Positions 22,162 to 30,998 of a stretch of DNA of 32,366 bases are shown here, in pieces (the stretch's first letter is position 1; every line of letters begins with the position of its first letter). The notes under the pieces were generated by a model that was given only the letters and a program-made list of their open reading frames with translations, had not been told where the DNA came from and searched no databases. Where the stretch lies: contig NZ_QKWJ01000085.1 in the NCBI RefSeq assembly GCF_003353055.1, forward strand, positions 1 to 32,366. Reading direction: 5' to 3'. The position numbers and the translations under genes are program-made. Origin of the DNA: Cupriavidus lacunae (GTDB taxonomy: Bacteria; Pseudomonadota; Gammaproteobacteria; Burkholderiales; Burkholderiaceae).

Positions 22162-23529
22162 TCACCGTCCAGGGAAACCGCCAGTCGGAAAAACGACAGG
22201 ATCGCTCTCGGCCTCGCTGCGCAAAGCGCTATCCTTTTTCAGGCCCCAGAAGTAGGTTACCGCGAGGCAGGGAAGCAGAGAGGCGACCGAATAACCAACC
22301 CCTGCAAGCTGGTTTCCGCTCCAGTTAACCAAGCTCAGGCTGATCAACGGAAGGAAGCCACCGAACACCACATTACCAAGTTGCTGTGCAAGACCAAAGC
22401 CTGTAGTGCGGCTCTTGGGCGGAAAGCATTCCGCGATAAAAGCCGGCAGCGGTGCCATAATCATCGCCGTAAAGGCAGCCAGCACAGCGATCAGCACGCT
22501 GACAGACACCCACGACGACACCGCCACTGCTGAACGGATCCCGGCGAACGCCGGATAAACAGCTAGTATCCACAGCACGATCCCGATGAGCATCACGCGT
22601 GCTCGGCCGATTGCATCCGACAATCTCCCAAACACTGGATAAAGGGGCGCCGTAATCAGAATGGCCACGGCAAGGCAGAGATTGGCCTGCATCGACTCGA
22701 CCTTAAGCACGTTCTGCAGGAAGTACAACATGTAGACAATGGATGTGTATAAGGACACCGACGTGCCGCCCTGAGCGCCGAACATAGCCACGAGAATGGA
22801 CTTCCACGATTGGGTACTGGACAGCGTCTCCCGGAGGGGCGCCTTTGACAACTGACCGGTACGTTTCATCTCAGTGAAGACCGGTGTCTCCGTCATACCC
22901 AGCCGAATCCACGTCGCTACAGCAACGATCGGAGCCGACACCAAAAACGGCACCCGCCATCCCCAGCTGTCAAAGGTCGCCTGATCCAATGAGAGCTTCA
23001 GTGCGGAGACAATCAGCAGCGCCAACAACAGGCCCACGCTCGCTGTACTTTGCAGCACGCTGGTACACATGCCCTTCCTGCCCTGCGGCGCATGCTCCAT
23101 CACGTACACGACGGCAGACCCATACTCGCCTCCGAGCGCAATGCCCTGCGCGATGCGCAGCACTAGCAGGCCAACTGGCGCGGCTGCTCCAATAGCCGCG
23201 TAGGTAGGCAAGCAGCCGATGCCTACAGTCGCAACCCCCATAATGGCAAGAGTAATAACAAAGGTCTTCTTGCGTCCGATCCGGTCCGACATCGGGCTGA
23301 AGATTAAGGTACCCAAGGGTCGTGCCACGTACGCGATCCCGAACGTGGCGACGCCGATCAAGGATGCGATCACCTTATCCGTTTCCGGCAGGAACAGGTG
23401 TGTCAGCGTCGACGTTAGCGCAACGTAGACGAAGAAATCGTAGTACTCGAGCAAAGTTCCTAGGCTCGAATTCGCGACGATCCTCAGGATGCCGGGTCTG
23501 CCCGAGGCGCCCGCGTTTATCGCTTCCAT
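22162..23529 (-). CDS. MFS transporter, metabolite:H+ symporter (MHS) type
   Basis: A 455-residue inner-membrane symporter with twelve predicted helices. The opening SSLGTLLEYYDFFVYV is typical of the MHS branch (ShiA, ProP, KgtP relatives). It also has SPMSDRIGRKKTF in loop 2-3 and RIAQGIALGGEYGSAVVYVMEHAPQGRKG in helices 4-5, with the GRLSDAIGRARV repeat in the second half. AGGAGA precedes the ATG. It follows the second crotonase by 65 bp and is probably the importer of the acid that the CaiB-type CoA-transferase activates. Confidence 0.92.
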   Translation of the reverse strand: MEAINAGASGRPGILRIVANSSLGTLLEYYDFFVYVALTSTLTHLFLPETDKVIASLIGVATFGIAYVARPLGTLIFSPMSDRIGRKKTFVITLAIMGVATVGIGCLPTYAAIGAAAPVGLLVLRIAQGIALGGEYGSAVVYVMEHAPQGRKGMCTSVLQSTASVGLLLALLIVSALKLSLDQATFDSWGWRVPFLVSAPIVAVATWIRLGMTETPVFTEMKRTGQLSKAPLRETLSSTQSWKSILVAMFGAQGGTSVSLYTSIVYMLYFLQNVLKVESMQANLCLAVAILITAPLYPVFGRLSDAIGRARVMLIGIVLWILAVYPAFAGIRSAVAVSSWVSVSVLIAVLAAFTAMIMAPLPAFIAECFPPKSRTTGFGLAQQLGNVVFGGFLPLISLSLVNWSGNQLAGVGYSVASLLPCLAVTYFWGLKKDSALRSEAESDPVVFPTGGFPGR

Positions 23530-23594
23530 ATCTGTCTCCTAAATTCACTATTCCCAGCGGCTTGCACGCTGCCAACGCAGCATTACGCGTTTCA

Positions 23595-24422
23595 CTAGCG
23601 CGCCTGGGCCGCCTTTTCCGCCTCGTTGCGCTCAATAAAGCGGGTGACTGCCTCCTTGTGCTCGCCGCCGCAAAGTAAGATCGCCTGCATCGATGCCGCC
23701 ATTTCTAGAGCTGCCGATAGTGACGAACCGGCAGATTCCTTCACCAAGCGTTTGGCCATGCGCAGCGCGCGCGGCGTGTTGGCGGCGACCCGCCGGGCTA
23801 GATCGCGCGCTTCCTGCTCAAGTTGGTAGTCCGGTACCAGCCGCGATGCCAACCCGATCTCAACAGCAGTCTTCGCGTCAATAAACTCGCTGCTCAGTGT
23901 CAGCTCCATTGCCTTCGCAAGGCCAACGATGCGCGTGAGGTACCAAGCACCACCGATGCCGGATACGAGGCCAAGGCGCAGGAAACTCTCAGCGAACACA
24001 GCGCGGGTGCCCGCGAGCCGCATGTCGCACATCAACGCGAGGTCGCAGCCGGCTCCGATCGCCGGACCATTCACCGCAGCGATCGAGGGAACCTCCAGGT
24101 CGTGGAGCGCGCGCGTTATACGATGCAGCCGGGTCCGAAGGCGCTCGCGCACCTGCTCCACACCGCCGTCCATCAAATCAGTTCCCTTCTGCATGTCACG
24201 CACATTGCCGCCCGTGCAGAAATGCTTGCCGGACGAGCAAAGCAGCACGCAATGCACCTCCGACATTCCGTTGACGCTTTCGAGCGCGTCGGCCAGCGCA
24301 TCCGTCATGGCGACATCCAGCGCGTTGCCACTCTCCTGCGCATTTAGCGTTAGCGTCAGTACGCCGCTGTCCAATGACTGCAGTACCAGTGTGTCGGCGG
24401 ACGCCGATTGAGTTGTTTCCAT
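23595..24422 (-). CDS. crotonase-superfamily protein with altered active site
   Basis: A 275-residue enoyl-CoA hydratase/isomerase-fold protein acting on CoA esters. The oxyanion-hole block SSGKHFCTGGNVRDM (63-77) and NGPAIGAGCDLALMCD (118-133) are clear. The two glutamates used by enoyl-CoA hydratases are absent: the first position is Asp127 (GAGCD) and the second aligns with Phe147 (AVFAESFLRLG). The GDGGAW aspartate of many isomerases is Ile (GIGGAW, 155-160). So simple hydration is unlikely, and an isomerase, hydrolase, lyase or a non-standard reaction should be considered. It has a strong GGAGG site, and the operon partner upstream is a canonical hydratase. Confidence 0.9.
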   Translation of the reverse strand: METTQSASADTLVLQSLDSGVLTLTLNAQESGNALDVAMTDALADALESVNGMSEVHCVLLCSSGKHFCTGGNVRDMQKGTDLMDGGVEQVRERLRTRLHRITRALHDLEVPSIAAVNGPAIGAGCDLALMCDMRLAGTRAVFAESFLRLGLVSGIGGAWYLTRIVGLAKAMELTLSSEFIDAKTAVEIGLASRLVPDYQLEQEARDLARRVAANTPRALRMAKRLVKESAGSSLSAALEMAASMQAILLCGGEHKEAVTRFIERNEAEKAAQAR

Positions 24423-24461
24423 GCTAATACCTCCAGAATGAAGTTCGGTGGCCGATGGCGG

Positions 24462-25238
24462 TCAGCCATTGACGAAATTTGGTTGGCGACGCTCAAGAAA
24501 TGCATTCATGCCTTCTGTCTGATCCTGAAGGGCAAAGCCTGCGTGAAAGATGCGCCGTTCAAATAGGAGTCCCTCTGCCAGCGACGTTTCAAAAGATCGG
24601 TTAACCGCTTCTTTAATCGCCAGGACGACAGGCAGCGAGTGGGCGGCGATCTCATGCGCCATGCTCATGGCCTCTGGGAGCAGTTTGTCGCCCGAGACAA
24701 CCTTGGAGACCAGCCCGATTTCCAGGGCTTCGGTCGCGCTGATTGAGGCCCCAGTCAGGCAGAGCTGCATTGCCATGGATTTACCCACTGCTCGTGGCAG
24801 ACGCTGCGTTCCGCCCGCACCGGGGACGATGCCCAAGCGGACTTCCGGCTGGCCGAAGACGGCGTCGTCCGAGGCGATCGCGATGTCGCACAGCATGGTC
24901 AATTCACACCCGCCGCCTAACGCATAGCCATTGATCGCAGCGATAAGCGGTTTGCGAAAGGTACGGATGGCGTCCCAGTTTCGTCCGATGTAGTCCTGCT
25001 GGAAAACGCTCGCGTAGTCCAGTTTTGACATGGCTGCGATGTCCGCTCCCGCAGCAAACGCCTTTGAAGAGCCCATCAGGACGGCAGCATGGATACTCGG
25101 ATCGGCATCAATACGGCGCAATGCGGCGACCAGCGCATCGACTAGTTCGTCGGTGAGCGGATTCAATTGATTTGCCGACGCGAGGCGCAGGAGCGCTACA
25201 TGCCCGTCCTGTTCGAAGACAACCGGGTGACTATTCAT
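24462..25238 (-). CDS. enoyl-CoA hydratase
   Basis: A 258-residue canonical crotonase. Both catalytic glutamates are present: Glu112 in GGGCELTMLCD and Glu132 in FGQPEVRLG, followed by PGAGGTQRLPR. The oxyanion-hole motif SSKAFAAGADI lies at 57-67. It adds water to a 2-enoyl-CoA. It lies 43 bp behind the CoA-transferase gene and 39 bp ahead of the second crotonase on the same strand, so CoA activation followed by hydration is the likely order. The substrate is unknown; the CaiB/CaiD pairing of carnitine metabolism is one precedent among several. Confidence 0.94.
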   Translation of the reverse strand: MNSHPVVFEQDGHVALLRLASANQLNPLTDELVDALVAALRRIDADPSIHAAVLMGSSKAFAAGADIAAMSKLDYASVFQQDYIGRNWDAIRTFRKPLIAAINGYALGGGCELTMLCDIAIASDDAVFGQPEVRLGIVPGAGGTQRLPRAVGKSMAMQLCLTGASISATEALEIGLVSKVVSGDKLLPEAMSMAHEIAAHSLPVVLAIKEAVNRSFETSLAEGLLFERRIFHAGFALQDQTEGMNAFLERRQPNFVNG

Positions 25239-25281
25239 TCTTAATTCCTGAAGCAGGTGGCTAAAGGGTTAGCTGGATTCG

Positions 25282-26481
25282 CTATGAAACGGTACGGATG
25301 ATTCCGCGTGCCAGCAGTTCCGCAATCGATTGGGAGGGCACGCCATAGGCGGCGAGCACTTCAGCGGAGTGTTGCCCGGCCATCGGCGCTGGCCGCGGCT
25401 GGTGGACACTGCGGTCCGACGGGCCGAGGGCGAAGCCGGGCATGCGGACTTTGCCGGCAATGGGATGGTCAACACACAAATCGATACCGCTATCGCGGTA
25501 CTCTTGGGAGCCGACGACATCTCCATAGCTGGAAACGGGCGCACAGAGTATGTCGCGTGCCGTGAGAATGTGGATCCATTCCACGTTATTCCGTTTCATG
25601 AACCGCTGACTTAGCAGCTTGTGCAGCTCGGTTCGGTTGCGCACTCGGTCCGCATTTGCTGCGAAGCGCGGGTCCGTCTCCAACGCCCGAACATCAAGCA
25701 CGTCGCACAGTGCGGTCCACCGGTCAGGATGATAGGCAGCCACCATCAGCCAGCCGTCCGCCGTTGGGAAGGCCTCGTTGGGTGCGGCATACGGCGCCGC
25801 GCTTCCCGCCTTTTCTGGCTCCACGCCACTAGCAAAGTAAGAGGCGAAGCCAATCTGCTGGAGCATGATGGTCGCGTTGTACAGGCTGATATCAAGGTAC
25901 TGGCCCGTCTCGCGATGCCGGGTCTTGTGCAACGCACCCAATACGGCGATCGTCGCCAGGTAGCCCGTGACCATGTCCGCAACCGGAACCGGGATTTTTA
26001 AAGGATCCGACCCTGCCTCGCCCAACGTGCTCATTAGCCCGCTGACCGCTTGAATGATTCCGTCGACGCCGGGGCGGCTGCGCGACGATCCGGTTTGCCC
26101 GAAGGCGGAGATCGAGCAATAGACGAGACGGGGGTTTACTCGTGCGAGCGTCTCATAATCCAGTCCGAGACTGGCCATGACTCCAGGCCGGAAATTCTCG
26201 ACGACGACATCTGCGCAGCGCACCATCTGCCGAATCGCCTGACGGCCTGCATCGGTCTTCAGGTCGATCGCCAGGCTGTCCTTGTTCCGGTTGACGCTCA
26301 GGTGGATGGCGCTCTCGCCGTGGATCCAGGGCGGTCCGATCGACCGGCCAATTTCACCATTCGGCGGTTCGATCTTCACTACATGAGCACCAAGATCGGC
26401 CAGCATCATGGTACAGACCGGCCCTGCAAGTACGTGTGAAAAATCGAGGACGCGAACGCCCTCTAGACTGTCTCGTAGCAT
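25282..26481 (-). CDS. CaiB/BaiF-family (class III) CoA-transferase
   Basis: A 399-residue cytoplasmic enzyme that moves CoA from an acyl-CoA donor onto a free carboxylic acid through an aspartyl-CoA intermediate. The catalytic aspartate is visible in VPVADMVTG at residue 169, the same position as in well-known family members. The N-terminal VRVLDFSHVLAGP and VVKIEPPNGE blocks and the NRNKDSLAIDLK segment (about 64-75) are standard. It is the first gene of the operon downstream of a GcvA-like LysR gene. The start is set by AGGAGA two bases before the ATG. It activates the acid that the following crotonases process. Confidence 0.94.
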   Translation of the reverse strand: MLRDSLEGVRVLDFSHVLAGPVCTMMLADLGAHVVKIEPPNGEIGRSIGPPWIHGESAIHLSVNRNKDSLAIDLKTDAGRQAIRQMVRCADVVVENFRPGVMASLGLDYETLARVNPRLVYCSISAFGQTGSSRSRPGVDGIIQAVSGLMSTLGEAGSDPLKIPVPVADMVTGYLATIAVLGALHKTRHRETGQYLDISLYNATIMLQQIGFASYFASGVEPEKAGSAAPYAAPNEAFPTADGWLMVAAYHPDRWTALCDVLDVRALETDPRFAANADRVRNRTELHKLLSQRFMKRNNVEWIHILTARDILCAPVSSYGDVVGSQEYRDSGIDLCVDHPIAGKVRMPGFALGPSDRSVHQPRPAPMAGQHSAEVLAAYGVPSQSIAELLARGIIRTVS

Positions 26482-26486
26482 GGTCT

Positions 26487-26571
26487 CCTATCCTGTCCGG
26501 CACCAACTTCGGCGTAACTGCCGGCGGTTGCCATCTGCGATCAGGATAGGTACAGGACCTACTAGGGACAA
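26487..26571 (-). promoter_or_regulatory. promoter region of the CoA-transferase operon with a 9-bp inverted repeat
   Basis: On the minus strand TTGTCC (26571-26566), a 17-bp spacer and TATCCT (26548-26543) form a plausible promoter. CAGGATAGG (26542-26550), over the -10 box, is repeated in inverted form as CCTATCCTG at 26487-26495, next to the ribosome-binding site. In the transcript the distal pair could form a leader stem hiding the start. This is a reading by eye. Confidence 0.35.
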
Positions 26572-26661
26572 TCGACTTTATCGACCACTTGCGTTGACTT
26601 TTTGTTAAAAGGTTGGCGTGATGCACCCTTGCAGCGCAGTACCTTGGGGGCCGTCAGTAGC

Positions 26662-27585
26662 CTATCTGACCACCTTAGCCAGCCACTGGCGGAAGGCCTT
26701 CAAGGACTTGGATTCCGGCCTATGCGACGGCCACGCGAAGTAATAGGTGTGCCCGCCGCGGTCAAGGGTCATGTCGAACGGAGCTACAAGTGAGCCCTCT
26801 TCCAACTCCTTAAGAACCAATGCTTTCTGCGCGATGGCGACACCGTGACCTTCCACCGCCGCTTGGTAGGCAAGCAACGAAGTCTCATAGCGCATCCCTC
26901 GATTGGTGTTCGCTGTGGAAAACCCGGCAAACTTCAGCCAGAGCGTCCAGTCCTCCGGCCTCGCGAGTGAATGCAACAAAGTCTCACGCTCCAGCTTCCA
27001 GCCTTTTCTTCGCGCACGCGAAGGCGCAGCAACAGGTATGAGTTCGTTGGGAATCAATCGCTGGCTGTGCGTCTCTGGCCAGTCTCCGTCGCCCAGTTGG
27101 ATGCCCGCGTCGATATCCTCGCGCCGGAAATCCAGCGGCGCAGAGCCGGTGGTCAACTGAACGTCAATATCCTGGTGCAGACGGTGAAAACTGGCCAGCC
27201 GCGGGATAAGCCAGCGCACGGCAAACGTTGCCGGCGAGCGGATGCGCAGCACATTGCTTCGACCTGGGGCGCCCGCCATGACGCCTTCGGTAGACTCCCT
27301 GAGTGCACTGAACAGCGGCATCAGGTCCGACAGATAGCGGGCTCCGGCTGGGGTTAGTTCCAGGCCGCCTCGGATCCGCTCGAACAGGCTCACACCAAGG
27401 AATGTCTCGAGTGCCCGGACCTGCCGACTCACGGCGGCGGGTGTAACACAAAGTTCGTCAGCCGCCTTCGAGACGCTGAGCAAGCGGCCAGTGGCTTCAA
27501 ACGCCCGCGTGGGATTAAGCGGAGGTAGCGAGTCGCGTCGAGACATTTGTTGTCGGTAAAAATGGTCCGCCGTCACCGACGGCAT
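26662..27585 (-). CDS. LysR-family regulator (GcvA-like)
   Basis: A 307-residue LysR-type regulator close to the GcvA/AmpR group. It has PPLNPTRAFEATGRLLSVSKAADEL then CVTPAAVSRQVRALE in the DNA-binding domain (residues about 21-65), the ELTPAGARYL linker and a substrate-binding-like C-terminal domain. It lies upstream of the CaiB operon in the same direction with a 180-bp gap, unlike the usual divergent layout. Start: ATG 27585 has GAGG a few bases before it; an internal ATG at 27543 lacks a site. It probably controls the CaiB operon. Confidence 0.91.
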   Translation of the reverse strand: MPSVTADHFYRQQMSRRDSLPPLNPTRAFEATGRLLSVSKAADELCVTPAAVSRQVRALETFLGVSLFERIRGGLELTPAGARYLSDLMPLFSALRESTEGVMAGAPGRSNVLRIRSPATFAVRWLIPRLASFHRLHQDIDVQLTTGSAPLDFRREDIDAGIQLGDGDWPETHSQRLIPNELIPVAAPSRARRKGWKLERETLLHSLARPEDWTLWLKFAGFSTANTNRGMRYETSLLAYQAAVEGHGVAIAQKALVLKELEEGSLVAPFDMTLDRGGHTYYFAWPSHRPESKSLKAFRQWLAKVVR

Positions 27586-27960
27586 CTTGCCTCAAAGGGT
27601 AGACATGAAATTCGACTGTGCAACGCGAAGCTGCGCCTCATCCTCGCCCCCCATGGCAGATGATCACGAGGCCAGGCTCCTACGGCACTGGCGTGCACGT
27701 CAAGGTGCGAGCGAAAGAATTGGGCGTCCTGCGGTGGCGACATATTGTAGGCCCGGGCCTATTCCAGCAGAAGTCCGATCATTTCGGCTCGGACGTCTAC
27801 CGCCGATTTTTTCTTCTTTTGCCATCCCAAATCACCGCTGATAACCCAGCAGGTGGCACGCGATTGCCCGAACGTCGCGTCGCCACACCGGGTCCTCAAG
27901 GGTCACGGGCTGATTTTAGCTCGCTCCCCGAACGAGGGCAGGTATGAAACGTGGCTCATT

Positions 27961-28092
27961 ATGCCCTTTGCGCTAGGCAGTCCATGGCGCGATCTTCCTG
28001 CGAAGTCTGGCCGCTGGCACACCGTGTACATGCGTTTCGCGCGATGGCGACGCGACGGCGTTTGGGAGCGAGTCGCACTTGCGATGTCAGAC
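27961..28092 (+). pseudogene. relic of an IS5-family (IS427-type) transposase
   Basis: The plus strand encodes GSPWRDLPAKSGRWHTVY and then RFARWRRDGVWERVALAM. This is the conserved N-terminal block of IS5/IS427-group orfA proteins, usually TGAPWRDLPERFGPWQTVYKRFRRW. The upstream residues and the DDE region are absent, and no terminal inverted repeats were found, so only about 44 codons remain. The flanking 27586-27960 and 28093-28320 hold no recognisable gene; a perfect 14-bp palindrome TAGGCCCGGGCCTA lies at 27748-27761. The relic marks the edge of the decayed zone. Confidence 0.7.
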
Positions 28093-28320
28093 CAAGGAGA
28101 GAACCTCGGCCACTTTGAGCCATCCGACGCAGCTACGTCGGATTCCAATTCCGGTCATTGGCGCACGCCCTCGCAAACGTCCTTTGTTCGCTCCTTTCAA
28201 AGTCGTTCGAACACGGATCGAACTACCTTGAAGGAATAAGTAACCGCCATAGGTGCCTTGTCGCAATCGGCGCGCCAAGCCGGCTCTAACTAGATGCGAC
28301 AGACCACCCGAGCCGCCTCT

Positions 28321-28870
28321 TCAGAACGGCACGACCAGCTTGGCCCAGAGCGCGTTCCCTTCCGGCCGGTTCCTGACGTAGAACTCCTTCACCCAGCGCA
28401 CCTCCAGGCTGGCCTTGCTGAACTGGTAACGCAAGCCGGGGCCGACGGCCAAGACCTGCCCGCGGAAGCCGTCGCCGCCTACCGCGTGGCCATTCTGCTT
28501 GTCGTCGGTGGTCTGCTTGATGAAGTATCCCGTGACCCCACACGGATGGCTGGCGTCACCGCATAGCTGGCACGAATAGTCGGTGTGGAAAAGCTGGCCC
28601 GAATGGTAGTGCGTGTCGTCGTTCGGTGAGTTGAAGCTGTACGTCATTTTGGCAGAGACCTCGACCTTGTCGTTCGGCAACCACGACAGAGCAAATACAG
28701 GGCGCGCGCGCTGTGTAGTAGTTCTTGCCCGTGTTGAGCAACGCGTGGCTGTCATACTGCCCGGTCGGCAGCACGAACTCGACTGACGCCGCCGTGCGCA
28801 ACGCACCGTCGCCCCACGCAATCACCAACGGGCTGACGATCAGGTCGCCCAGATTGGTCCGATCTGCCGA
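28321..28870 (-). pseudogene. frameshifted 3' part of a phenol meta-pathway outer-membrane protein gene (Phenol_MetA_deg/SphA-like)
   Basis: Two minus-strand frames join at about 28704-28710. Upstream: LGDLIVSPLVIAWGDG, VEFVLPTGQYD and LLNTGKNYYTA. Downstream: PVFALSWLPNDKVEVSAKMTY, GYFIKQTTDDKQNGHAV, VLAVGPGLRYQ and NRPEGNALWAKLVVPF. Together they match the C-terminal two thirds of the MetA-pathway transporter-like family, an outer-membrane beta-barrel linked to aromatic catabolism. The N-terminal third with its signal peptide is missing and the frames differ by one shift. It is therefore dead, and a sign that an aromatic-degradation cluster once stood here. Confidence 0.78.
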
Positions 28871-28982
28871 GGTTCCGGCGGCGCTCAGCGAAAAGTTGTG
28901 CGGCTCGCTCGCATCCCCAGGCCACCACCATGACCCACTCATCCTAGGAGTGTGCATGCAGGATGCGAGTCCTTTTTCTGCC

Positions 28983-29371
28983 ACTCAGGCGTCGTCGCTA
29001 ATTCTTTGCCCGGAGGCAAGCAGAACATTCGCCGGTATTCCCGAGTGAATTGCTGGAGGCTTTCGTAGCCCACCCTGGTAGAACGAGGAAGAGCTCATGC
29101 CGGCCTCTATCAGGCGCTCGATCAAAAGCGACTGCGCGAATTCGGTGCGCAGCAAGGCGACGGCACGTGCCATGCGCTGGGCGTGGCTTTCCGGCCAGCC
29201 TAGTTGGCGAATCATGGATCGAGCCGTGCTTTCCGACCAGCAGCCAGTGTGCATTTCACGCACGAGTTGCGCTTGCAGACCGGGCACTGCTGCGGGACGT
29301 TCGATCAAACCCATCAGGCGCGGCGCCGCATCGGCAACCTCGGAGTCGGATGGTTCGACCCGCACGGGTGC
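28983..29371 (-). pseudogene. AraC-family regulator gene with internal deletion
   Basis: The minus strand reads DAAPRLMGLIERP, LVREMHTGCWSES, IRQLGWPESHAQRMARAV and LLIERLIEAGMSSSSFYQ, the AraC_N linker and first helix-turn-helix. It then jumps in another frame to VGYESLQQFTREYRRMFCL and PPGKELATTPE, the end of the second helix-turn-helix. Some 40-45 codons between the two are deleted and the frame is broken. The N-terminal domain is also missing before about 29371. It is the same subfamily as the intact regulator at 19.9 kb. Confidence 0.72.
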
Positions 29372-29380
29372 CCCCGCGAG

Positions 29381-30030
29381 CTGAGCCGACTGCGCCATCC
29401 GGTATCGGCCGGCGAATCCGTCAATCCAGAGGTCACGCGCCGCTGGCAGCAAGTAAGCGGCGTACCGCTAATCGAGTCCTACGGCCAAACCGAGACGCTG
29501 ATGACCGTCGCCAACACGCCGAAACACCCGCCAGTTCCCGGCTCGATGGGCCGGCCGCTGCCGGGCGTAAAGATGGCAATTCTCGACGAATCTGCCGCGC
29601 CCTCACCCGCCGGCGAGCGCGGACAACAGGCGGTGCGCTTGCCCTGCCCGCGCCTGATGCTTGGCTACTGGAATGATCCGGAGCGCACGGCCTGCACGCG
29701 AGTGACCTACGCGGGCGTCGAGTATTCCTGACGGGCGACATCGCCTATCATCAGTTCCGCCGGCTGCCGGATCGGCCCAATGGAAGTGGAAAACGCCCTG
29801 ATCGAGCGCCCGGACGTCGTCGAGAGCGCCGTGGTCGCAAGCTCGGACCCCGAGCGCCAAGGCCTTCGTGGTACTGCGCCATGGCGCATAGCCGGGCGGA
29901 GCACGTGAAACGCGCCGCCGCCCCTTACAAGTACCCGCGGGCCATCGCCTTCGTGCCGTCGCTGCCGACGACACCGAGCGGTAAGCTGCTGCGAAGGGTG
30001 CTGCGTGACAAGGAATTCTCGCCCGACTAG
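29381..30030 (+). pseudogene. 3' fragment of an AMP-forming acyl-CoA synthetase gene
   Basis: The plus strand gives LSRLRHPVSAGESVNPEV, LIESYGQTETLMTVANTPKH, GSMGRPLPGVKMAILDE and PRLMLGYWNDPERT. After a frame change come VFLTGDIAYH, then RIGPMEVENALIERPDVVESAVV, an in-frame stop and finally APYKYPRAIAFVPSLPTTPSGKLLRR before TAG at 30028-30030. YGQTET, the TGD and the C-terminal lysine loop PSGK are ANL-superfamily motifs. About 20 codons (the GRxDD hinge) are missing between TGDIAYH and RIGP, and the N-terminal half is gone. It looks like the medium-chain or benzoate-type ligase branch. Confidence 0.8.
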
Positions 30031-30204
30031 CCGGTAGCTGTCCCGGCTTCACGTACGACCCTGAACATCCGCAACTGGTGAGCCATCCAAACGACTGCTG
30101 AACTTCGGACCCTGCCGAAAGGTCAATTCACACACTCGGGCCAGAGCAGCCGCCGGACGTATTGCGCCGGCTTGGAAAGCACATCGCCGCAGACCTGTCA
30201 TCGG

Positions 30205-30936
30205 CTAGCAATGCCGTGAAATGGCGGATTCCATAGGTACCTCTTCCAGCAGTAGCGACGCTAGCTCTTCAGGATTGTCGAGCATGACGTTATGGCCTGA
30301 CGCCACTGTACGTACCTTCCATCGGGGATCGTCCTTCAGTCGCGCATGGGTAGAGACAAACCAATCCCCACCATTGGCTGTCGCGAAAACATATGTACGG
30401 CTGGCGACGGGAACCGATTCCGCGCCGACTCGCACGGCTTGCACAAAGGATGCCAGCGGATGTGGCACGGACATCGCATCTACTCTGGGAGCATCCGTGA
30501 GATTCACGTTAAATACGGCAGCAGGGATCGGCGAGATCATCCCCTCGTTCCCGCTTGCCTGCTCCAGAACGGCAAGTGACATCTCCGCTCCGGTAATGGC
30601 CAGCAGGGATTGTCCCTTTGCCGGCGCATAGGCATCGAGGTAGAAGAGCGTCCGAATACGGTCGCCGATTTCTCCAGCCACCCCGGTGATCACCAATCCT
30701 CCATAGGAATGGCCGCAGAGGATCACATCGGTAAGGTCTTCGTATTTGAAAACGTTGACAATATCCTGGATGTGCGTATCGAGGTTGATCGCGTGATTCG
30801 CCAGGTGGGAACGCTCCCCTAGTCCTGTCAATGTCGGCGTGTAAACCTCGTGACCAGCCTTTCGAAGCATGCGTGCAACCCGTGCATAGACCCAGCCGCC
30901 CTGGAAAGCTCCATGCACCAAAACAAATGTCGCCAT
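30205..30936 (-). CDS. alpha/beta hydrolase (hydroxynitrile lyase/esterase-like)
   Basis: A 243-residue cytoplasmic alpha/beta-hydrolase. The opening FVLVHGAFQGGWVYARV gives the oxyanion HGA loop (8-10), the nucleophile elbow is CGHSYGG with Ser77, and the catalytic histidine is likely His215 in SGHNVMLDNPEEL. The short cap and the pattern of motifs match the plant-type esterase/hydroxynitrile lyase (EstC, methyl-salicylate esterase) group. GGAAG precedes the ATG. It is intact although pseudogenes flank it on both sides, so it may be recently used or protected by selection. No substrate can be named. Confidence 0.9.
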   Translation of the reverse strand: MATFVLVHGAFQGGWVYARVARMLRKAGHEVYTPTLTGLGERSHLANHAINLDTHIQDIVNVFKYEDLTDVILCGHSYGGLVITGVAGEIGDRIRTLFYLDAYAPAKGQSLLAITGAEMSLAVLEQASGNEGMISPIPAAVFNVNLTDAPRVDAMSVPHPLASFVQAVRVGAESVPVASRTYVFATANGGDWFVSTHARLKDDPRWKVRTVASGHNVMLDNPEELASLLLEEVPMESAISRHC

Positions 30937-30965
30937 CAGTGTTCTTCCTTTCGTTGAATTAAAAA

Positions 30966-30998
30966 GTTGATAAACCTCTATTAGCCCGACTTATCAAC
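30966..30998. promoter_or_regulatory. 8-bp inverted repeat upstream of the hydrolase gene
   Basis: GTTGATAA (30966-30973) and TTATCAAC (30991-30998) are exact reverse complements with a 17-bp spacer, 30 bp upstream of the hydrolase start. The element also overlaps the last codons of the EamA pseudogene. It may be an operator or the terminator stem of the former transporter gene. Confidence 0.4.

Noticed and set aside
27748..27761. TAGGCCCGGGCCTA, a perfect 14-bp palindrome
   Set aside because: It lies in decayed DNA with no adjacent intact promoter; a GC-rich palindrome of this size is plausible by chance.
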